The position numbers and the translations under genes were made by a program. The notes beneath the pieces were generated by a model. That model saw only the letters and a list, made by a program, of their open reading frames with translations, was not told where the DNA came from and ran no database searches. From a virus, in the IMG/VR virus record IMGVR_UViG_3300029258_002750, positions 1 to 64,000 of that record: 64,000 nt of DNA; one strand, written 5' to 3'. The stretch's first letter is position 1; every line of letters begins with the position of its first letter. Positions 1 to 7,788 of the stretch are shown one piece after another.

Positions 1-2
1 GC

Positions 3-209
3 GCCCGCACCGAGGAGTCCGGCGTTCCGCTCGACTACCTCCGCCGCATCCACGACAAGCACGAGATGCTCGCGGACGCGATGTCTCGCTACACTCGCGT
101 CCTACGCGTGGACTGGAACGAGTTCGGCGACGTCGAAAACCTCAACGCGGAGATCAACAAGATCGCGGCCGAGGAGCGCCCGTTCATGAAGACGTGGAAT
201 GGATTGTAG
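3..209 (+). CDS. Deoxynucleoside kinase, C-terminal part (gene runs off the left edge)
   Basis: Only the last 68 codons are inside the window. The stretch ESGVPLDYLRRIHDKHE matches the conserved C-terminal block of the deoxynucleoside kinase/thymidylate-kinase-like family, in which an Arg and Glu precede a P-L-x-Y-L motif. Such enzymes phosphorylate deoxynucleosides for dNTP supply. A thymidine kinase gene about 1 kb downstream fits a nucleotide-salvage cluster. The P-loop lies outside the window, so the substrate cannot be judged. Confidence 0.72.
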   Translation, partial: ARTEESGVPLDYLRRIHDKHEMLADAMSRYTRVLRVDWNEFGDVENLNAEINKIAAEERPFMKTWNGL

Positions 210-484
210 GGGTGGCGTTCAAGGCGCCTTCCCCAGATCCGAAGGACTACGAGCTACTGTGCAATGATCTTCGCGAGCGCGGATTCGAGTTTGGCGACGA
301 TGCTGTGTGGCGGCACAAGTGCGGTGCGCGGCTCGACGACGGGGCGTGCCGCAACCTGCTCGGGATGTGGGGATCGAGTATCCGGGAGGATGTCCTCGAA
401 ACACTCGCGCCCTACATCCCGGCCCCGCCGAGTGCGATCGAGAAGCTCGGTGACATCGTGAGACTCGCCGCCGTGTGCGGCTAG
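194..484 (+). CDS. Small protein ending in the recurrent PSAIEKLGDIV peptide
   Basis: I do not recognise this 96-residue protein. ATG 194 overlaps the preceding gene by 16 nt; a GTG at 212 is an alternative start. The body contains two spaced cysteines (HKCGARLDDGACR). The C-terminus carries PPSAIEKLGDIVR, a copy of the short peptide that recurs in many unrelated proteins of this window. The gene lies between the kinase and a second small protein in a tightly packed + strand run. Confidence 0.6.
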   Translation: MEWIVGVAFKAPSPDPKDYELLCNDLRERGFEFGDDAVWRHKCGARLDDGACRNLLGMWGSSIREDVLETLAPYIPAPPSAIEKLGDIVRLAAVCG

Positions 485-496
485 AAAGGAGAAGAC

Positions 497-982
497 GTGG
501 AGAACGTCGTGCAAGGCGGGACAGTGCCCATTGTCCTCTCTTATCGCCGCGTCTCGAAGCGGCCAAAGCTGCGCCGGGTCAAGCGGTTCGTCGGCTTCCG
601 CCAGGTAGCCCGGAACCTAGTGGAGAAGGCCATCGACTTCGTGCAGGAGGTCGCCTACGAGACCGACCACGAGGTGCTCGAGTGCGGCAAGACCGAGGTT
701 GTCCACTGGGCCTTGCAGGTCGCTGATCCCTGGAGCAACGACAACGAGGGCGAGCTGGTCGTAACGCGTGTGCCGGACAAGCCCGCATGTGGGGCCAACT
801 TCGAGATCATCACGATCGACGCGAACATGGGCCGCCCGCCAGCTGACCCCGGCAACGGGACCGGCGAAGAGAAGTTCGCAGCCCGGCCTGTCAACCACGA
901 GGTGGCCCGGCAGAGGATGCGAGAGATGCTCGCCCGCGAGGCCCAGCTCGAACAGGATCAGGCCGGTGAGGAGGCCGCGTGA
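497..982 (+). CDS. Hypothetical protein, 161 aa
   Basis: The protein has no recognised domain. It starts at GTG 497, preceded by a good ribosome binding site (AAAGGAGA, about 6 nt away), and its stop overlaps the next GTG start. The N-terminal third is basic (several RR and KR pairs). The C-terminal 40 residues are rich in E, R and Q and look helical, possibly coiled coil. It sits in the nucleotide-metabolism cluster. Confidence 0.6.
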   Translation: MENVVQGGTVPIVLSYRRVSKRPKLRRVKRFVGFRQVARNLVEKAIDFVQEVAYETDHEVLECGKTEVVHWALQVADPWSNDNEGELVVTRVPDKPACGANFEIITIDANMGRPPADPGNGTGEEKFAARPVNHEVARQRMREMLAREAQLEQDQAGEEAA

Positions 983-1209
983 CAGCGACACGCACCAAGC
1001 GACAGGTCATCCTTGTACGCGAGAACAACCACGGCCTGCGTGAGGAGCGCCGGGTGAGGATGCGCGACCTGGTGATGGGTGACTTCTTCCGCATCGAGAC
1101 GGACGATCCCGAAGATCACCTGTTCGGATCGCGGGAGGTGTTCGAGGCCCTCTCCGAGCCATACAAGGAGAAGGACGTGTGGGGGATCGACGTGAGGATC
1201 GAGGAATGA
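979..1209 (+). CDS. Small hypothetical protein, 76 aa
   Basis: The gene starts at GTG 979, overlapping the previous stop (GTGA), and ends just after the thymidine kinase start codon. The protein is charged and compact, with the segment RVRMRDLVMGDFFRIETDD, which looks like a short beta-rich fold. I recognise no family. The translational coupling on both sides suggests expression with the kinase. Confidence 0.55.
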   Translation: MTATRTKRQVILVRENNHGLREERRVRMRDLVMGDFFRIETDDPEDHLFGSREVFEALSEPYKEKDVWGIDVRIEE

Positions 1210-1817
1210 AGCTCCTCATCGCGTACATCGGCCCGACCCACGCCGAGAAGTCCACCAAGGCCATTCAGGCGTGCCAGCGGCTCCAGCGCCTCGGCAAACT
1301 CGTCATCCTCATCCGGCCCGTGAAGTCCATCCGGCCCGACCCCGACGATCCCGAGAAAGGCGACCGGCTCGGGATGCTCGTCACGAAGCACGGCGACGAG
1401 TTCCCCAGCCTGGACACAGAGTCGGCCGACGACGTGGAGAGCATCGCCTCGAGCTGCGGCGCGGACGTCGTCTGGATCGATGAGCCCCCGCTCTGGGATG
1501 ACGAGGACATCCTCTGGCCGTCCATCCAGAGGATCCGCCAGTGGGCCGACGTGATCGTGTCCGGGTGCTCCTGCACGTCCGAGGGCGAGCCCTTCGGCGA
1601 GACGATGCCCAAGATCGTGGCCTGCGCCGATCATCGGATCGACTGCAAGGCCGACTGCGACCTGTGCGCCTCCTTCAACACCGCCACCAGGTCGGTCTAC
1701 ATCGGCAAGGAGCCCAAGGTCGGCCAGGTCAAGGTGGGCGGGGCATCGGAGTACGCGGCGGGCTGCCCGACCTGCTGGACCCGCCACATCCAGGCCCTTG
1801 TGGGCGCGGGGGCCTGA
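1206..1817 (+). CDS. Thymidine kinase (TK1/type II-like) with an altered P-loop
   Basis: The 203-residue protein has the order of a type II thymidine kinase: a P-loop at residues 8-16, a Walker B-like IDEPPLWDD, a lasso region and a C-terminal four-cysteine zinc site (CDLC ... CPTC). TK1 enzymes phosphorylate thymidine with ATP. The P-loop reads GPTHAEKST where the family usually has G-P-M-F-S-G-K-[ST]. The Gly before the catalytic Lys is therefore Glu, which is unusual and may affect activity. ATG 1206 overlaps the previous stop. Confidence 0.8.
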   Translation: MKLLIAYIGPTHAEKSTKAIQACQRLQRLGKLVILIRPVKSIRPDPDDPEKGDRLGMLVTKHGDEFPSLDTESADDVESIASSCGADVVWIDEPPLWDDEDILWPSIQRIRQWADVIVSGCSCTSEGEPFGETMPKIVACADHRIDCKADCDLCASFNTATRSVYIGKEPKVGQVKVGGASEYAAGCPTCWTRHIQALVGAGA

Positions 1818-1863
1818 TTCCGAGAAATCTCGTGAGAATAGAACGCTGAGTTGTTGAGAGGGG

Positions 1864-1888
1864 TGAGGAGCGAAACGGTTGCTCCTCA
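1864..1888 (+). terminator. Hairpin between thymidine kinase and the MoxR gene
   Basis: An 8-bp perfect stem (TGAGGAGC / GCTCCTCA) with a 9-nt loop lies in the 142-bp gap after the kinase stop. It is followed by only a short T run (CTCTTTC), so it may be a terminator or an mRNA end structure. Confidence 0.45.
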
Positions 1889-1925
1889 GCTCTTTCGGAA
1901 TCTGGCACAGGCGAGCCCGGGACCC

Positions 1926-1934
1926 GGGTAGAAC
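1926..1934 (+). promoter_or_regulatory. GGGTAGAAC promoter-like motif before the MoxR gene
   Basis: This is one copy of the motif GGGTA[GT]AA[CT] that recurs in front of genes in this window. The core TAGAAC resembles an extended -10 element. A ribosome binding site (CAGGAGAGA) and ATG 1960 follow 26 nt later. Confidence 0.55.
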
Positions 1935-1959
1935 CTGAGCAGGAGAGACAACCAGCGAT

Positions 1960-3102
1960 ATGAACTTCAACGAGATCCTCAACATGGCAGCCGTCTTGCC
2001 GCACGAGGTGCCCCTGTTCTTCCTGGGGCGCCCCGGTATCGGCAAGTCGGCGCTCGCCCAAGCGATCGGTGCGGCCGAGCGGGCTCGTGCCGAGGCGGCC
2101 GGTACAGCCGGTCTCACGGTCAGACGGGAACTCACCGGGCACCTCCCCGAGGATATGTCCGGCGTCCCGTTCATGGTCACCTTCACGTTCGACGGCAGCG
2201 ATCAGCGGTTCACCGACTTCTGTCCGCCCAAGTTCCTCGGCCAGCTCGCCAAGGGTGCCGGGCCGGGCGGTTCCGATCCCTACGGGGTCCTCGTGCTCGA
2301 GGACATCACCCAAGCGCAGCGCGCCGTCCAGACGGCCTGCTTCCAGCTCGTGCAGGAGCGGTCGATGGGCGACCTGGAGCTGTCTCCCAACGTGCGGATC
2401 ATCCTCACAGGGAACCGGGCCAGCGACAAGGCGGGCGCGCGTGAGCTGCCCTCCCCGCTCCGCAACCGGGTCTGCCTGATCAGCCTGGAGCCCGAGCTGG
2501 AGGAGTGGATGTACTGGGCGGCGAGCCAGAGCCTCCCGGCCGTGATCGGCGGTTTCCTCCAGTGGAAGCCCTCCTTCTTCAGCCAGCTCCCGACTCAGCA
2601 GGACAAGGAGAACGGCCAGTTCGCGACTCCGCGCGCCTGGCACAACGTCGGTCTCCTCTACGACGCGTCCGTCGCGTTCGGGAAGGGCGACCTCGGTCCT
2701 CTCTACACCGTCTCGGCCGGGCTGGTCGGCGTCGGCGTCGCGACCGAGTTCGTCGCCTTCGTCCGGCTCCAGAAGGAGCTGCCCAACCCGAAGGCGGTGC
2801 TCGACGATCCCGAGAAGGCCATGCCGAGCCCGCCCGAGGAGCCCGATCGGCTCGCGGCGCTCGTCACGGCGCTCGGCGAGTTCGCGGCCCTCAACCAGAC
2901 CAAGGACAAGAAGATCTACATCAAGCTGCTCCTCGCGCTGGCGCACGTCTCCCAGAAGAGCCGTGAGTGCGTGGCGGCCGGTGTCTCGGTCTTCCAGGCC
3001 AACGGCGGCGACGTGTCCAAGCTGGTCGACGCTGCCGACAAGCACAAGAAGGATCCCAGGGTCCTCGCGGTCCTGAAGTTCTTCGCGGAGAGCACCAAGT
3101 GA
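1960..3102 (+). CDS. MoxR-type AAA+ ATPase (first of two)
   Basis: The 380-residue protein has Walker A GRPGIGKS near residue 27, Walker B VLVLEDI, and a sensor 1 segment ILTGNRASD followed by PSPLRNR, the usual MoxR order. MoxR ATPases typically act with a VWA-domain partner as a chaperone or metal-insertion pair. The next gene, overlapping by 4 nt, encodes exactly such a VWA protein. A ribosome binding site precedes ATG 1960. A second MoxR/VWA pair occurs at 36.3-39 kb. Confidence 0.85.
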   Translation: MNFNEILNMAAVLPHEVPLFFLGRPGIGKSALAQAIGAAERARAEAAGTAGLTVRRELTGHLPEDMSGVPFMVTFTFDGSDQRFTDFCPPKFLGQLAKGAGPGGSDPYGVLVLEDITQAQRAVQTACFQLVQERSMGDLELSPNVRIILTGNRASDKAGARELPSPLRNRVCLISLEPELEEWMYWAASQSLPAVIGGFLQWKPSFFSQLPTQQDKENGQFATPRAWHNVGLLYDASVAFGKGDLGPLYTVSAGLVGVGVATEFVAFVRLQKELPNPKAVLDDPEKAMPSPPEEPDRLAALVTALGEFAALNQTKDKKIYIKLLLALAHVSQKSRECVAAGVSVFQANGGDVSKLVDAADKHKKDPRVLAVLKFFAESTK

Positions 3103-4367
3103 GCGCGGCCCAGGCTCCCACAGTCGACGTCTCCTACGTGGTCTCGAAGGCGCGCACGAGGCTCGTCGCGCGCCTTCCCTTCCTGGGCCGGATTGCCATG
3201 AACATGGCGCCCCGGGCCGCGAAGCCCGAAGACGGCGTGAAGACGGCAGGGATCGCCCGGGACGGAACGGCGGTCTTCAGCGCTGAGTACCTCGCCACGC
3301 TCTCCGACAAGGAGATCGCGGGCGTGGTCGCTCACGAGGCGCTTCACCCGGCGCTCCAGTTCTGGGCGAGGAAGGGCAACCGGCACCACCTCCTCGCCAA
3401 CATCGCCCACGACCTCTCCTTCAACTTCTGGATCGAGGAGATGGCGTGCGGCGAGATCGAGCTGCCCAAGGGGTCTCTCCTCGATCCCAAGTTCCACGGG
3501 ATGTCGATGGAGGAGATCTACGCCTACCTCCTCAAGGGAGACAACGGCTCGGGCAAGACCACGATCAAGTGCAAGGGTGGTGGCCAGATCGTCGTGGACA
3601 CGAAGGGCGGCGGCGGCGACCAGTACGGCGACTGCCGAGACGACCTGGCCGAGTCGCCGGGCGGCAAGAAGGCGTCGCGCGGCGACCGCTCGGCACAGAA
3701 GAAGCTCGAGAGCGAGTGGAAGATGACGCTGGCCGAGGCCGCGCAGCACCACGAGCAGCGCTCGAAGAGCAAGGGCACGCTCCCGGCCGGGCTGCGCCGC
3801 TACATCGAAGAGCTGCTCCACCCGAAGCTCGACTGGACCGAGCTGCTCAGGAAGTGGTGCGGCGAGAACGGGCGGCGCGAAGACTACTCGTTCCTGCGGC
3901 CGAACCGCCGGTCCTACTCGCTGGGGACGATCCTCCCCTCGCAGTGCGCAGGCGGCTACGCTGATGTGGTCTTCCTGCTCGACTCGTCCGGTTCCATGAG
4001 CCAGCGAGAGATCCGGCGCGGCCTCTCGGAGGCGCAGGGGATTCTGGAGGAGATGGGCTGTGAGATCCGCGTGATCGTCTGCGACGCGGCCGTCCACACG
4101 GACATGAGCGTCGAGGAGGCGTGCGAGATCGAGGTGAAGGGCGGCGGCGGGTCGAACTTCTGCCCGGCGTTCGAGCTGCTCGACGAAGACGGGTTTGACG
4201 GCGCGGTCGTCGCCTTCACGGACGGCATGATCGACGTCCCGACCGAGATGCCCGTCAACATGCAGGGCTGCCTCTGGGTCACCACGGGCGACTACAGGCC
4301 GCCGACCGAGACGTGGGGCGAGCACATCTCGATCCCCGACGACAAGAACGACGAGGAGGAGTACTAG
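3099..4367 (+). CDS. VWA-domain putative metallopeptidase (DUF2201-like), MoxR partner
   Basis: The protein has 422 residues from GTG 3099, which overlaps the MoxR stop. The N-terminal half has HEALH, an HExxH zinc-peptidase motif, as in the DUF2201 'VWA-like metallopeptidase' family. The C-terminal half carries a MIDAS motif DSSGSMS and a GGGGSNF loop with an AFTDG strand, typical of VWA metal-dependent binding. The middle is Gly/Lys rich. Pairing with MoxR suggests a protein-remodelling machine; its target is unknown. Confidence 0.8.
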   Translation: MSAAQAPTVDVSYVVSKARTRLVARLPFLGRIAMNMAPRAAKPEDGVKTAGIARDGTAVFSAEYLATLSDKEIAGVVAHEALHPALQFWARKGNRHHLLANIAHDLSFNFWIEEMACGEIELPKGSLLDPKFHGMSMEEIYAYLLKGDNGSGKTTIKCKGGGQIVVDTKGGGGDQYGDCRDDLAESPGGKKASRGDRSAQKKLESEWKMTLAEAAQHHEQRSKSKGTLPAGLRRYIEELLHPKLDWTELLRKWCGENGRREDYSFLRPNRRSYSLGTILPSQCAGGYADVVFLLDSSGSMSQREIRRGLSEAQGILEEMGCEIRVIVCDAAVHTDMSVEEACEIEVKGGGGSNFCPAFELLDEDGFDGAVVAFTDGMIDVPTEMPVNMQGCLWVTTGDYRPPTETWGEHISIPDDKNDEEEY

Positions 4368-4368
4368 G

Positions 4369-4521
4369 ATGCCTCCCTCGACCTACACGGTTGACCAGCT
4401 CCTCGCCCTGCCCCCGGACGCGGCAGGTCAGCGGGTCGCCGCCTCGGTCGCCAACGCCATGAGGAGTTGGACGACTGCTACATGGCCGCCACCGGGAGGC
4501 GCGGATGACCGAGCAGCGTAG
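4369..4521 (+). CDS. Possible small ORF, 50 aa
   Basis: ATG 4369 follows the VWA gene stop by one base, and the frame runs 50 codons, overlapping the next gene's start by 17 nt. The N-terminal part (STYTVDQLLALPPDAAG) looks protein-like, while the tail is low complexity. It fills an otherwise empty 137-bp gap and sits behind AGGAGGAG, a good ribosome binding site. No family is recognised. Confidence 0.4.
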   Translation: MPPSTYTVDQLLALPPDAAGQRVAASVANAMRSWTTATWPPPGGADDRAA

Positions 4522-5272
4522 GACGGGGACACGCGAATGGGCAGAGTCGAATCTCAACATTGCGGACGGGTGTAGCCACGGCTGTAGGTACTGCTACGCC
4601 CGGCACAACGCGGTCACCCGGTTCAAGCGTGTCAAGGCCGACGACTGGCCGACCGAGGTTGTGGACCAGAACCGGGTGACCAAGCGCTACGGCCTGCGGG
4701 CGGGGAAGACGATCATGTTCCCCACCGCGCACGACATCACGCCCGCGATCCTCGACGACTGCGTCACCGTGCTCAAGAAGGTGCTCGGTGCTGGGAACCG
4801 CGTGCTCATCGTCACCAAGCCACACCTCGAGTGCGTCCAGCGCATGTGCGCCGAGCTGGAGGAGTGGAAGGACCAGGTGCTCTTCCGCTTCACGATCGGC
4901 GCGACAAACGACGAGGTGCTCTCGTTCTGGGAGCCGAACGCGCCATCGTTCGCGGAACGCATGGACAGTCTCGCGTTCGCGAGCACGCGCGGCTGGCAAA
5001 CGAGCGTCTCGATCGAGCCGATGCTCGACCCGAAGCACATCGACATCCTGGTGCTCGCGGTTCAGCAGTGGGTCACAGATACGATCTGGATCGGCAAGAT
5101 GAACCACATCAGGATGCGCTGTCGCGACGTGGACGACGCGACCCTGGCCGCGCTCGAGGCCGAGATCACCGACGAGAAGATCCTCGCAATGGTCGACCGG
5201 CTCAGCGACAGCCCGAAGATCCGATGGAAGGACTCAATCAAGCTCGTCATCGAGGAGGCGAAGAAGCCGTGA
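4505..5272 (+). CDS. Radical SAM protein (phage Gp37/DUF5131-like)
   Basis: The 255-residue protein carries CSHGCRYC near residue 22, the CxxxCxxC signature that binds the 4Fe-4S cluster of radical SAM enzymes. The order FPTAHDITP, VLIVTKP, FTIGA and SIEPMLD matches the radical SAM barrel of the phage Gp37/DUF5131 group, whose substrate I do not know. ATG 4505 overlaps the preceding small frame and the stop overlaps the next GTG. Confidence 0.82.
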   Translation: MTEQRRTGTREWAESNLNIADGCSHGCRYCYARHNAVTRFKRVKADDWPTEVVDQNRVTKRYGLRAGKTIMFPTAHDITPAILDDCVTVLKKVLGAGNRVLIVTKPHLECVQRMCAELEEWKDQVLFRFTIGATNDEVLSFWEPNAPSFAERMDSLAFASTRGWQTSVSIEPMLDPKHIDILVLAVQQWVTDTIWIGKMNHIRMRCRDVDDATLAALEAEITDEKILAMVDRLSDSPKIRWKDSIKLVIEEAKKP

Positions 5273-5706
5273 CCGAGAAGCAAGTACCCACCCCGGCCAA
5301 GTTCATGAAGAAGCCCGACCCAGCTGACCTGGAGGGGGCCAGCGCCGACCAGCTCCACAACCTTGCGGTCGGCCTCGCCCGCCGGGTCTGCAAGCTCGAG
5401 CTGGAGCACCCGGAGGGGGAGGAGCGCCGGGAGCACGTTCGCACGCTGCTGCGCGCGGCGGCGGCCATCGCGAAGCACGATGTCCATCTCTCATGCTCGC
5501 TGATCAACTACCTCCAGAGCGAGAACCAGGTCGAGGGCTTCGTCGCCACGCTGGTGAAGGTCGCCGAGGATTCGAGGGACGACGAGCAGATCGGCGAGTT
5601 CCTCGCGCTCCTCAAGGCGAACCTCATCAACGTCGGCGAGGAGGCGCACACCGCCTTCATGGAGGCGGTCGACGCGAAGAAGGAGGAGGTCTGGTCGTCG
5701 AGCTAG
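5269..5706 (+). CDS. Hypothetical helical protein, 145 aa
   Basis: The gene starts at GTG 5269, overlapping the radical SAM stop. The protein is acidic and helix-rich, with leucine and alanine heptads across residues 25-130, and has no recognised domain. Coupling to the radical SAM gene suggests a shared transcript rather than a shared function. Confidence 0.6.
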   Translation: MTEKQVPTPAKFMKKPDPADLEGASADQLHNLAVGLARRVCKLELEHPEGEERREHVRTLLRAAAAIAKHDVHLSCSLINYLQSENQVEGFVATLVKVAEDSRDDEQIGEFLALLKANLINVGEEAHTAFMEAVDAKKEEVWSSS

Positions 5707-5714
5707 GGTAGGAT
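5706..5714 (+). promoter_or_regulatory. GGGTAGGAT, variant of the recurrent promoter motif
   Basis: This variant of the GGGTAGAAC motif overlaps the previous stop codon and lies 17 nt before ATG 5732, with a GGAGGAG ribosome binding site between. Confidence 0.35.
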
Positions 5715-5731
5715 CCCCCTGGAGGAGTTCC

Positions 5732-6046
5732 ATGAGCGGGATCCCTGCCCGGTCGGCCGACGCCGACTCCATCGACGACATCGCCTACTTCGCGAAGAAG
5801 ATCGCGCGGTCCCAGCTCCGGCTTGAGACTCAGCTGGCCGCCGGTCTTCCCGATGACCATCCGACCGTGAAGACTGAACGCGGGATCGCCGAGCGCGAGA
5901 CGAAGCGGCTCGCCCTGCTGCTCGAGGCGGTCAGCACGGCCGGGAACCTGCCTGAGCCCGATGCGCTCGCCGCTGCCTGCGAGGACGAGGAGGAGGGCAT
6001 CGGACCCCTGGCCGTGATCGCGATCATGGAGGCGGCCGGGAGCTGA
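5732..6046 (+). CDS. Hypothetical protein, 104 aa
   Basis: ATG 5732 has a strong ribosome binding site (GGAGGAG). The protein is helical and charged, with an acidic patch (ACEDEEEGIG) near the C-terminus. No domain is recognised. The next gene begins 3 nt after its stop. Confidence 0.6.
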   Translation: MSGIPARSADADSIDDIAYFAKKIARSQLRLETQLAAGLPDDHPTVKTERGIAERETKRLALLLEAVSTAGNLPEPDALAAACEDEEEGIGPLAVIAIMEAAGS

Positions 6047-6048
6047 GG

Positions 6049-6438
6049 ATGGGCTGGAGCTTCTACGAGGATCACGAGGACCCGGACCACACCGTTTACG
6101 CAGTCTACCGCTACGGCACCGGCAAGGCGCGGACGTGGAAGCTGGGTCGGGGGACCATCGAGGAGATCACCAGCGCGGTCCTGCCTGCGGGAACCGCTCC
6201 CTCGGCCGTGGACTCGCTGGGCGAGCTGGAGCGGCCCGACGCGGGCGGCATCGAGTCCTTCGACGAGAACCCCGCGAACCGGATCATCCAGTTCGAGGGG
6301 ACCATCTACGCCGCGCACGCGAGCCGGGTCTGGCGGCTCGACGAGGGGAACGACGATTGGCGGCCCTCCGAGTTGCCCGATGGCCTGGTACTGACCGAGG
6401 GCGGGGCGCTCCGGGTCGAGTTGCCGGGGGCTCCCTGA
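6049..6438 (+). CDS. Hypothetical protein with an internal PSAVDSLGEL peptide
   Basis: This 129-residue protein looks beta-rich, with repeated strand-turn units (YAVYRYGTG, TIYAAHASRVWRLDEG). Residues 51-63 read APSAVDSLGELER, an internal copy of the recurrent peptide, here between two beta segments rather than at an end. The function is unknown. Confidence 0.65.
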   Translation: MGWSFYEDHEDPDHTVYAVYRYGTGKARTWKLGRGTIEEITSAVLPAGTAPSAVDSLGELERPDAGGIESFDENPANRIIQFEGTIYAAHASRVWRLDEGNDDWRPSELPDGLVLTEGGALRVELPGAP

Positions 6439-6525
6439 CGCACACCGGAGCCCGTGGCGGGCCGATCGAGGGGGCTCGCGGCTCCTGATACCTACCCCAG
6501 GGAGAGGGCCTCAGAGGGCCGGGAT

Positions 6526-6598
6526 GGACGTGGTGGGAGTCGAACCCACAACTTCAACCATTTTAAGTGGTTAGCCTCTGCCGTTGGGCTACACGTCC
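6526..6598 (-). tRNA. tRNA with anticodon UAA (Leu codon UUA), short variable loop
   Basis: A 7-bp acceptor (GGACGTG/CACGTCC), an anticodon loop CTTAAAA on a perfect AACCA/TGGTT stem, and a T-loop TTCGACT are visible. The D-loop has G18-G19 and the T-loop has U55, so this is the canonical elbow, unlike most tRNAs in the array. A leucine anticodon on a short-variable-arm body is unusual for bacteria. Confidence 0.8.
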
Positions 6599-6603
6599 GC
6601 GCG

Positions 6604-6822
6604 CTAGGCGGCGCCCTGCTGGGCGCCCTTGCAGCACGGGCATAAACCCTTGGCGGAGCAGGATCCGCACGTGAAGATCCACTCGACCTCGGGATCCGAT
6701 GCGAGCGTCGGGTCCTGGGCGAGGATGGCGCGGAGCCGCTCCTCGAACTCCTCTGGGTGGGACTGCCCACATACGGAGCACGTGGCGGCGAGGCTTGCGG
6801 CAACTACATCGGAGCGGCTCAT
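6604..6822 (-). CDS. Small zinc-ribbon protein, 72 aa
   Basis: The protein has three CxxC pairs (CSVC, CGSC and CPCC), suggesting one or two zinc sites. A similar CSVC...CGEC...CPHC arrangement occurs in the protein at 10221-10709. ATG at 6822. The gene ends 6 nt before the UAA tRNA gene in the direction of transcription. Function unknown; probably nucleic-acid or protein binding. Confidence 0.65.
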   Translation of the reverse strand: MSRSDVVAASLAATCSVCGQSHPEEFEERLRAILAQDPTLASDPEVEWIFTCGSCSAKGLCPCCKGAQQGAA

Positions 6823-6874
6823 GGGTCAAGCTCTCTACCCAGAGCCTAGCTCGTCCTGTTGGATAAATCTAGGT

Positions 6875-7195
6875 TTATGGAAGAACGCTTGGGGGACCTG
6901 TGTTCCCCGACCCCAGGTCAGCGCTGACCAGGCTCCCCAGGAGCGACACGACGTCGTCCAGCTCGCGGGCGCCGCGCCGCTTCGCTTCGACGAGGGCCTG
7001 CTGCGCCGAGGCCCGCGCCCACCATCGGCCGGTGCAGACGTAGTAGGTCGTCGCGCCATCGAGTCCGAGGATCTTGTGCGGCTCGGATGCGTAGATCACC
7101 CGGTAGCTCCTGCCAATCGGTGGCGCCCAGTTGTTCTTGCGCATCCACCACTCGGCCTCTGATCGCGTACATGCGATGACGAGGATGGTGATCAC
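6875..7195 (-). CDS. Hypothetical protein, 106 aa
   Basis: GTG 7195 overlaps the stop of the upstream gene. The protein opens with a hydrophobic strand (MITILVIACTRSEA) followed by a compact alpha/beta pattern. Near the C-terminus, ELDDVVSLLGSLVSAD resembles a diverged copy of the recurrent PSAVxxLGDLV peptide. That part also contains the palindrome at 6916-6929. No family is recognised. Confidence 0.6.
   Translation of the reverse strand: MITILVIACTRSEAEWWMRKNNWAPPIGRSYRVIYASEPHKILGLDGATTYYVCTGRWWARASAQQALVEAKRRGARELDDVVSLLGSLVSADLGSGNTGPPSVLP
6916..6929. repeat. 14-bp palindrome GGTCAGCGCTGACC
   Basis: This perfect palindrome shares its 12-bp core GTCAGCGCTGAC with sites at 20044-20055 and 23282-23297. 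It is coding here. Confidence 0.6.
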
Positions 7196-7404
7196 ACCAG
7201 CTCCGCCAGCTGATCAACGGCGCTCAGATGCGCCAGGCAGCTCTGCGTGAAGTAGCACGGCGCGCGGCCGTCGTCCCAATTCACGTACACGTCGCTGCCC
7301 ATCATCGTCGCGATGTAGGCAGCTGTCCCCTTCGAGCCGCGCGGGATCTCCGGGTGGATCCCGTTCCTCACCAGCACGACGCGATCGTTCTTCTGAATCC
7401 TCAC
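7192..7404 (-). CDS. Small KOW/SH3-like protein ending in SAVDQLAELV
   Basis: The protein has 70 residues from GTG 7404, which overlaps the upstream stop. A strand pattern with a central Gly (RGSKGTAAYIATMMGSDVYVNWDDG) resembles small SH3/KOW barrels. The last ten residues are SAVDQLAELV, a C-terminal copy of the recurrent peptide. The stop overlaps the next GTG, so the run of small - strand genes is translationally coupled. Confidence 0.6.
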   Translation of the reverse strand: MRIQKNDRVVLVRNGIHPEIPRGSKGTAAYIATMMGSDVYVNWDDGRAPCYFTQSCLAHLSAVDQLAELV

Positions 7405-7787
7405 CGGCCGCGCGTCCGGCGCTTCGCCCACTTCTTCTTGAGCCGCCTGATGTGCCTCGGTTCCCCGTTCGCTCCGCGAGCCTCGTCTGCTCGTCGGGCC
7501 TCGGCCGCCCACTGGCGGTACTCCCACTCGTAAGCCTTCATCAGCTTCGAGACGATATTGTCGGCCGCGCGTTTCGGCCTGGCGCCCGAGTAGCGACGGC
7601 CCTTCAGCACGTTCATCGCCGCATCGTGGATTCGCGAGCGAGCGGTCACAGGGGAGACGTGCGACGTCTGACACCACGCGGCCATCGATTCGGCGGCTTC
7701 GCGCATCAGCTGGCGGATCTCCTCCGGCGTCTTGCCGATCTCTGCCAGGATGTCGATGGCGCTTCGGTTGTTGGTCGTCTTGGGCAC
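7401..7787 (-). CDS. Hypothetical basic protein with an N-terminal SAIDILAEIG peptide
   Basis: The start is taken at GTG 7787; a TTG at 7796 overlapping the upstream gene is also possible. Early in the protein, NRSAIDILAEIGKT is another copy of the recurrent peptide. The C-terminal 35 residues are strongly basic (RHIRRLKKKWAKRR), which suggests nucleic-acid binding. Function unknown. Confidence 0.55.
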   Translation of the reverse strand: MPKTTNNRSAIDILAEIGKTPEEIRQLMREAAESMAAWCQTSHVSPVTARSRIHDAAMNVLKGRRYSGARPKRAADNIVSKLMKAYEWEYRQWAAEARRADEARGANGEPRHIRRLKKKWAKRRTRGR

Positions 7788-7788
7788 G

